Shown here: positions 52,501-61,500 of the stretch, in pieces
Layout: every line of letters starts with the position of its first letter
How positions within the stretch are numbered: position 1 is the stretch's first letter
From: Lytechinus pictus
Taxonomy: Eukaryota > Echinodermata > Echinoidea > Temnopleuroida > Toxopneustidae
Assembly: GCF_037042905.1 (NCBI RefSeq)
Contig: NC_087259.1
Location: forward strand, 23,670,501-23,734,500
Length of the DNA stretch: 64,000 nt
Direction of reading: 5' to 3'
Notes under the pieces: model-generated
The model's database searches: none
What the model saw: the letters and a program-made list of their open reading frames with translations, nothing else
What the model was told of the DNA's origin: nothing
Made by a program: the position numbers and the translations under genes

Positions 52501-55500
52501 TCGCAGGTTGTCTCTCAATTTCAACAAATCTTGATTTAAATCAAGGCAATATTGAGCAGTGGTTTAATGATAGAAACAAATAGTTTGAGGGGGTTGATCA
52601 TGGACAGTTTTTTTTTTTTTTTTTGGGGGGGGGGAGGCAGCAGCACATGAACATTTCGACCTGTTGTGAAAGAAAATCAAAGTTGCTGACAGAATTTGGC
52701 ATAATATTCAGAGAATTATATCATATTTCATCCATTTCTTATCTGTCCTTTCCTTCTTCTCCCCCACCCCCTGGAAATGAAATTTTGGAATTTCCCCCCC
52801 ACCAAGCCCCCATCTTTACTCGAGGATAGTCACAGAAATACACTAAAAAGCCACTCACAACAAAGGAAATCTGTGGATAATTCATGGCAGCCCATGAAGT
52901 AGCGAATCCTCCAATTGACCATGCAAATAGACTGATGTCATCGTAGGCAAAGCCAAGCTCATCTACTGCATACTGCATAACTGCTGCAATGGCATTGCCT
53001 TCAGTCTCTGGAAATGGGGAACCCTAAGATTAAAAAAGTGTTGAAAAAATATATAAGCTCTATTTTCTATCATTTTTGTATAACTTGGATTGAGTATTAC
53101 TTTTGTTTATATTTGGTGTCTGAAAAGTCATTGAAAGCAGAGTTTCAGGGTGAAGCTTGCATGGATGGAGAAATCCAATTATGTTGTATCTAGCAGCTTG
53201 AGATTACAAGTCATTTTCGTTGAATACATCAATTTTTGCTCATTGTGGTACTGAGATCATTGAACTAAAAAGAGGAATACAATACGCAAAAAAAAAGATG
53301 GCATACCGTAATGATGTACAACAGCAAAATAAATTAGTTGAAAGGAGCATTAGAATATAGTTAATTGCTATTTAATGATTGATGCTATGTTATTAAGATG
53401 GAGGTATTAGCTTTCCAAAAGAGAATCAAATCCAATGTATGGACACCTCTATTGCATTGCGAGTACCTGATCTAAGTGTAAAAAAGACTTATCTGCATTT
53501 CAAACTATCTATTCATATCAGAAGTCATTAATTAGAAACTGGTCTACAATGATACACTCGGACAACTTACTGTACTTCCTCCGAAGCCTGGGTGGTTCCA
53601 TCCTAGCACTGAATATCCAGCTAGAAAAAAAAAGAGAGAACATCTTTATGGTTCAGTAAGTAAGTCATGAAATCCATTTGACAGATAATCACTCATATGC
53701 TTTTCAAACTGCATTTCCTTAACCCTATACTATCCTCAACCCCAGACTGTCTTTTGGGGTTTCACACTGTCTTTCTTAACCCCATACTATTTGCTTAGCC
53801 GGGGTTAACGCCTTAACCCCGGACTATTGCACAGCTCATGAATATTGATGATTTTGCCACACAGAGCGTGATTAACATGCAATTTCGACTTCTGTGATTG
53901 GCCAATGCTTAGCCCCACTTTTCCTTAGGCCAAATTCGTTTCACACTGCATCTCTTAGCACCGCAATCGTGGTGCTATCACCGCAATAAACCTGCTGATC
54001 CTTTTTTTTTGCAGGGCCAGATACTACTGTACTATTTACCATGCTAGCCCACTTTGCTAAAACGAAGTGTGAAATCAAAGTGGGCTAAGCTTAACCCCGG
54101 GAAGTTGGTGGGGCTTAGACCCCCCCCTTAGCCTCACCAATTTCCCGGGGTTAAGGAAGGTCTGTGTAGTGTGAAAAGCATCATTGTAGCAAGCACCATA
54201 GATCAACTTCTTTGTTCATGCTACAGTCATACCAATAAAATCAAACTCCAACCAACAGATGGTATGACATTGAAAATTATGTTATATATTATTTGTCAGA
54301 CATGAATAGGATTCCCTTGTCCCTGTAACACAAACCTTAGCGATGAAAAGAAATTATGAAAGAACACTTCTGATTGGTTCCTGGTCAGTATTTTGAACTA
54401 AATGAGCATGTAAAATTGATCTTGATTGGTCAGTTCATGTAACGATTGATCGCTAATCTTTGTGTTATGGAGCTCTGGGGCCCGTAACACAAAGCATAGC
54501 AATGATCAAAGAACATTTTCTACGATTGATTTTGCATTGACTACAATGTACAATCAATCGTTAAAATCAAGCGTACGATTAATCGCTAACCTTTGTGTTA
54601 CAGGACCCTAGTGTGACTGTAACATAATACTATAGTAACAACAATGAAACCAACTCAGAACCGACTCCAAACTAACTGCTTGTATGTCAAACTTTATGTA
54701 TTTTTTCTGCACTGCTTCTGACAAAATTAACTGGGACCCTTTGTCCATGTCCAATGTGGTAGACCGTTCCAAAACCAGCACTTAAACTTGACCAAGATTG
54801 AAATTGATCTGTCAAGCAGTTCTCCATTCATAACGAAAGCAAGACGGTTTAATACATAAAATCACCTCAGTGACATCTGACCTTCATACCTTGATTCGGG
54901 GCCCGAAACACAAAGCTTAGCAATGATCGTAGAACATTTTTCTACGATTGATTCCATTGACTACAATGTACAATCAATCATGAAAATCAAGCATACGATT
55001 AATCGCTAACCTTTGTGTTACAGGACCCAGATCATCGTCAATTGTTTATGTTTACTTGGACCAAGTTTGAAGTTGATCTTTCAAACAGTACTTCAATCAT
55101 CGTGAGAATGAAACTTGGACAGGACAACCCAACAGCATAATAGATCCGGCATCCACCCTACATTTGTGGAGGCATAGAAATAATAAATCTAGATTTTGAA
55201 GTAAAGACAAAAGGAACTCACCTTTTAGGGGTGTTTCCATACATCCTATTTCATAAAAGCCAGCATTACCTTCGCTTGTAATAACCTGCGTATCAAAATT
55301 AACCACATGCAAGAGAGAGTGAGAGACATCAAGCTATTATTAAACAAAATAAAGTTGGGGAAGGGGATTTCCCTCTATATTTTACATATTTATGATTATC
55401 TCCTCCTGACCTTGACACATGTGGTGTAAATCATATTTTCCAGTAACAAACGTTGCCTCAGATGGAGTCAAGGTGTGATTTGAAAGATAATGGGGAATAT

Positions 55501-58500
55501 TTGTGTACAAAACAACATTAATGCAAAGTTGTTTTTACAAAATTAGCATTTTGGGGCATGTTTGCCAATGTGAGGATCCCCATAAAAAGTACAAGAATAA
55601 TTTTCAAACTTTCAAAACTGTTTTATTTTATTATTGATTTTGATAAAACTACATTGCTACTCTCATTTTTACTCTTTTTTTTTCAGATTGATTCTCTCAT
55701 TTCATTCATTAAAGCTTGATGTCGTACCAGTTTTTGACCGTTTGGAAATGCTGTCTTGAGCCTCCTGTCAACGAACATGGTATCGATTGAGTTGCCATCT
55801 TTTGTTCTGACCTTTGACCTCTTCCCATGATCCTTCTCAATGAGCTTCATCCTTCCAAGAAGAAGTTGGGAACCTGGGTGTGTAACAAATATGACATAGA
55901 AATGTAAATGTAAAAAATAGACACATATACATGTATACAAATAACTTATTCTGAGGAACTAACTATTTTTATTTCCATAGCTTTAGCTCATATTGCCGGT
56001 TTCAGTGTTTGTGTGTTCAAGGAATGAATTTAGCTTGCTGTGCAAATCCTTTGACAAAAAAAAGTGGTTTGAATATGAAGCCCAAAGGACTTAACTCCGA
56101 CTTGTGTACTGAAGATCCTCTTGATCAAATTGGAACAAGCTGTGGTCGTACCAGTCTTGTCTCAAGAAAGCAGATGACCTCATGATGGATAACCTAGTCT
56201 ATATCTCCAATCATAATGCTATCTTACAGTATGTCATCTATTTGGAACAGTAATTTCCCTCTTCCTCTAAAAAACCAAACAATGTGTATACCTACACAAA
56301 ACAATTGATAATATTGCCAATGGTTGATATTCTGATCATTAAGCCTCGGTTTAACCCTAGTCTAAACTGATTTTAAAACACACTTCAATGGAATACTGGG
56401 CTTCATAATACTTCTTCCATATTCATGGCAATTATAATTTATCAATTAATTCTCTAAAACTTATTATAATTCTTTTATTTTCCTATTCTTTCCATTTCAT
56501 GGCTCAAAGTTTTGATAATTTTTTCAGCAGGATAATTTTTTGTAAATTGGTGAATGATTTGAAAGCTGGCATTCTATAAAAAGTGTGGTCTAAGTCAGCG
56601 CTTCTCAAACGGTGGGCTGCGAGAAGCTCCAGGGGAGACAAAAATAGGAGAAAAACTATAGTATATTTCACAGACCTGTCCGAACATGGTATATCCGATC
56701 AGTCTATGCGGGTCAAACCTAACTGAATCACGCTTAGGTATCAATCATGTATGTTGCCCATTTACCGGACATTTGAGAATGCAGATTAGTTCTCAAACTG
56801 TTTGTTTCAAATGTGATTCAGAGCTTTGTGTTCAAATTTCACGAAACGTTTATTCATCAAAATGGACATTTTCCTAAAATTTTGGTAGGTGGGCCTCGAA
56901 AAAAATCTGAGAGTCAAAGTGGTCCTCGAGTACAAAAAGGTTTAGAAGCGCTGGTCTAAGTTAACCCATTATGGCTATCAAAATACCACCCGTTATATTT
57001 GAATTGATCACATCCCTTTGAACGACTGACTGGACTTACTTATGGCTGCATTGAGCAGAGCGGTACTCCCTGGATAGACTATCCTGCATCCAAAGCTATG
57101 AATGGCAAGGTAACTCAGCAGTTGGCATGGCAACCCGCCAAGCCATTCCACAGCACCCCGGGACCTCTGTGAACCTGAAGACTGGTTCTTCCACAGCGGC
57201 TGGCTGCCACTGGATGGGGAAAAATGAAAATAAATCATTAAGCTCTAAACCATTGTGATGAAGCCATTATGGTGCAGCCTAAAAAATTACTTGCAAACTT
57301 CCTTTGCAGTTTTGTTAAATTGTAATTAAAAGATCCTTTTCAGCTATCACAAGTTTATTTACACTTTCTGAATCAAAGAAATAAAGAGCGATCAATCACA
57401 ATTTTTTTTCATGAAATTGAAAGACTTACAATTAAGTTTGAGCCCTAAATTTGCAACACACTTTAATCTAAGTTAGTATACAGTGCAATGCACTTTCATC
57501 AGAGGTGAAACAGGGCGTAATACATTTCCATTTTGGATACACTCCAGATGTTCGTTGTGACTCTACGGATCAAAACTATTTACTTGAGAGACTAGTGATA
57601 AGTAGAATGCTACAATTTATCATGTACTTTAATTTCCACAAATTGAAAAGGTGGAATATAATAATTTGAATTTGCATCGTTAGTAATGTTTTCAAAATAA
57701 AAATGGCACGAGTGCATTGAATAAATACTGTACCTTTTGTTCCACTGATAATCAACTGGCCAAGCAGAGAAGTCAAAATCATAGAACTGCAACTCTTTCT
57801 GGAAAATAAAAATGATCAAAGAGATGAGTGTCCTGTATTTCCAAAGAACATTCATAATTTGATCTTATAGAAATTCTTAATATCATGTATTGTGTGAATA
57901 TTTACAGAAATCACATATCGTAGGTGACCAGGGAAATGTTGAGAGATAACAATGGAAGCACTGAAAAGATATACTTACCCTATTCTCACTCTGTCCATTC
58001 CTACTTATCTCATCTAGTAAAGTGATGAAAACCCCATACTCTGGACTGTAAGCTCTTCCCAGGCCTGAATAAAGAACAAAATATAGTTTCACTTTCAGAA
58101 ACAGTCCAACTTTGAAATACATGTATACCCTTTCAATAACACTTTAAATACCAATTTGATCAACATGTTGATCAAATCTAGCTTGTTATCAGGAAATCTT
58201 TGCCATTTAGGAGAGTGAATTTTGTTTTGATGGTATTCTGATGCTTAAACCAATGTTTAATCCCAGACTAAACATAATTTTTACTCCACACTTCTATAGA
58301 ATGTTGTGTTTCATCTTACTTCTTCCATATTCATCGCAAAATATAAAATCCATTACATGCATATCATTTTCTCCCCCCTTTACATCAAAATGATTTTTTT
58401 TTTTAACTTTGGGGGCTGCAGGATTTAGAAAATGTTTACTTGGTGAATTAACTGGCACTCCATAAAAAGTGGTTTCAATTAAACGAGGGTTGACTATACC

Positions 58501-61500
58501 ACGGCAATGAGAACAGTAAAGATAAATATTTGCTGACATAAGAAAAGTACTGATAACAGCATAATTACAAGAAAACAACACCCTCTCTAGTTATAGAAAT
58601 CAACAATTAAAAATACCACATGAATAGATTTGGTTTCTTCAATACACATATCTACATGCAGGACATGTTCACCGTATTGCACATGCAACAAAGTGAAATT
58701 CCAATTTTCATTTCATATGGAAATGTCAAATTTGTCTTTGTCCAGAATATACAGTAGGTAATGCGTATGACAGAGTGATAATTCTATACGCATTCTTTTA
58801 TTCATTCGGAGCAAATACATCATGTATTCCTGAATAATAAACTAGTAATAGGTAAATTTCAAGTAATTTTCATCTTTAAGTACTCTAATCTTCACATGTA
58901 CAAATTTTAGTACTCTTCAAAAACAAGGGTTCTCTTTTTTGTTGGGTAAACATTCAATTTCAATTCTAAGACCAGTATCTAGGGCCCCATCTTACGAGTT
59001 ACGATTGATCCAAACAATCATAACTCTATGGAAATCCATCAGTGTCATAATTTTTTTTTCTGCAGGAATTTGCAAAATGTCCTTTGTAAACAAAGGATAA
59101 CACACCATATTGTCAAGAAATCAATGAATTTATGGATATACATTCATATCTAGATTTTTTTTTAACAAACATGCATTTTATATGTTGATTTTACTGGCTT
59201 TCCATAGTTGCGATTGATCGGATCAATCGCAACTCTTTGTAAGACGGGCCCCTGATATATTACCTCTGACGTAAAAGGCTCCACATAGTGCAATTAACAT
59301 CATCCCACCAAACTTTCCCAGACTTAATGCTCCATCGAGGCTAAAGTAACCTAAAGTGAGAAAAAAAAATCATGAAACAAATATTTATTAGGACAAGTTT
59401 CGAAATAGCAGGAATAATAATGACTTTTTTCTACCATTTTCAAAACTCTATGTTTGTTCAAATTTGTTCAAACTTTCTTCTATCTGCTCTCTCTCTCTCT
59501 GACTTTGCTTTCTGCCTATGACCAACTTTCCATTTGGGTTGCACTACCCTTAACAATGATAACAATATGAAAACCAAATGGTCATTGCAAAATAAATTTC
59601 ACATTTGTTTCCAAACAATTGAGTTAAATCCTGTTTTAATATCTATGTATGTCTAAGATGGATTATTCATTTTCACAGATGATTAATTAAACAAGTGGAA
59701 TATAGCAGCAGTGCTAACTTTGAAAACTACTATAAAATAATCATTAACAAAAACATAATTCATATAATGACATAATACCACGTTCATTGACCATAAATGA
59801 CATTTGAACAGAGACTTAAGACTGTCAACTACACCCATGTCCACATTTCATTCACTCTATCCATAAACTTTCAAAGTTATGATGGCACTTCAACAATTAC
59901 CCCAACATGGCCTAAGTTTATTGACCTTAACTGACCTTTGACTTGGTTTTGTGACCTGAAACTCACAGGGGATGTTCAGTGATGCTTGATTACTCTTATG
60001 TCCAAGTTTTATGAACTAGATCCATAAACTTTCAGAGTTAGGATGGTAATTTAACATATACCCCCAACACGGCCAAAGTTCATTGACCTTAAATGACCAT
60101 TGACCATGGTCATCAGGTCATGTGACCTGAAACTCGCACAGGATATTCAGTGGTACTTGATTAACCTAATGTCTAAGTTTCATGAACTAAATCCATAAAT
60201 TTTCAAAGTTATGATGGTAATTCAACAAATACCCCCAACTTGGCCAAAGTTCATTGACCCTAAATGACCTTTGACCTTGGTCATGTGACCTGAAACTCAG
60301 GCAGGATGTTCACTAATACTTGATTAACCTTATGTCCAAGTTTCATGGACTAGATCCATAAATTTTCAAAGTTATGATAGTAATTCAACAAATACCCCCA
60401 ACTTGACCAAAGTTCATTGACCCTAAATGACCTTTGACCTTGGTCACGTGACCTGAAACTCGAGCAGGATGTTCACTAATACTTGATTAACCTTATGCCC
60501 AAGTTTCATGAACTAGGTCCATATACTTTCTAAGTTATGATGTCATTTCAAAAACTTAACCTTCGGTTAAGATTTTGAAAATAATTTTCCCAACATGGTC
60601 TAAGTTCATTGACCCTAAATGACCTTTGACCTTGGTCATGTGACCTGAAACTCAAGCAGGATGTTCAGTAATACTTGATTAACCTTATGTCCAAGTTTCA
60701 TGAACTAGGTCCATATACTTTCTAAGTTATGATGTCATTTCAAAAACTTAACCTTAGGTTAAGATTTGATGTTGACGCCGCCGCCGCCGTCGGAAAAGCA
60801 GCGCCTATAGTCTCGCTCTGCTATGCAGGCGAGACAAAAACCTGTTGTGAACAGAGCAGGATTAGACCATGTGGGATAAGACAAATTATCAATTCCTAAT
60901 CATCCATGTAACAATGTTATTTCCTAAATGATACCACTACTTTGAAGAAATAAAATTCATGAATGTTTATGTCCTGGCATTAAAACTGCATGATTCCAAG
61001 CAAAATGTAAACATTGAATGGCACTGATATTAGCGAACTATTTTCCTCAAGATATCGGATCAATTACAGATTTTGATACATTCAAATTTTCAGAATCGTT
61101 TATAGCAATTTTTGAAAACTAACTTTTCCACAAGCATAGCATACTTATGGTATTGTGCTGTTTTTAATAACTTATCATTATGTGAGCTTTGAAAGTGTGC
61201 GTTGTGGTGAGACTAGGTTTTTTTTCAGTTGCACCATGTAAGTGAAATAATCCTGAAAAGAAATGTTTAGCAGTCTTTTAAATCTTTTAGTGTTGGTCTC
61301 AAACATTGAGATCAAGTATTATCCAACAAATTACCCAACAGTCATTTTCATGAGTATAACACTTTACATTTTGTTTCAGATTTTAATTTTTCATGACCCA
61401 TTAGTTTTTTACCTCGTCGATACAAGATGCCAATAATTATTGGAGATGTGTAGTATCCGAATGACCAGCAAAATGAAATCTGCGGGAATTAGAATATTTC

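Noticed and set aside
52739..52978. An 80-codon frame with AWSIGG taken as a stand-alone small hydrolase
   Set aside because: It is one internal exon of ABHD16A (52859-53023) plus intron read-through at its 3' side.
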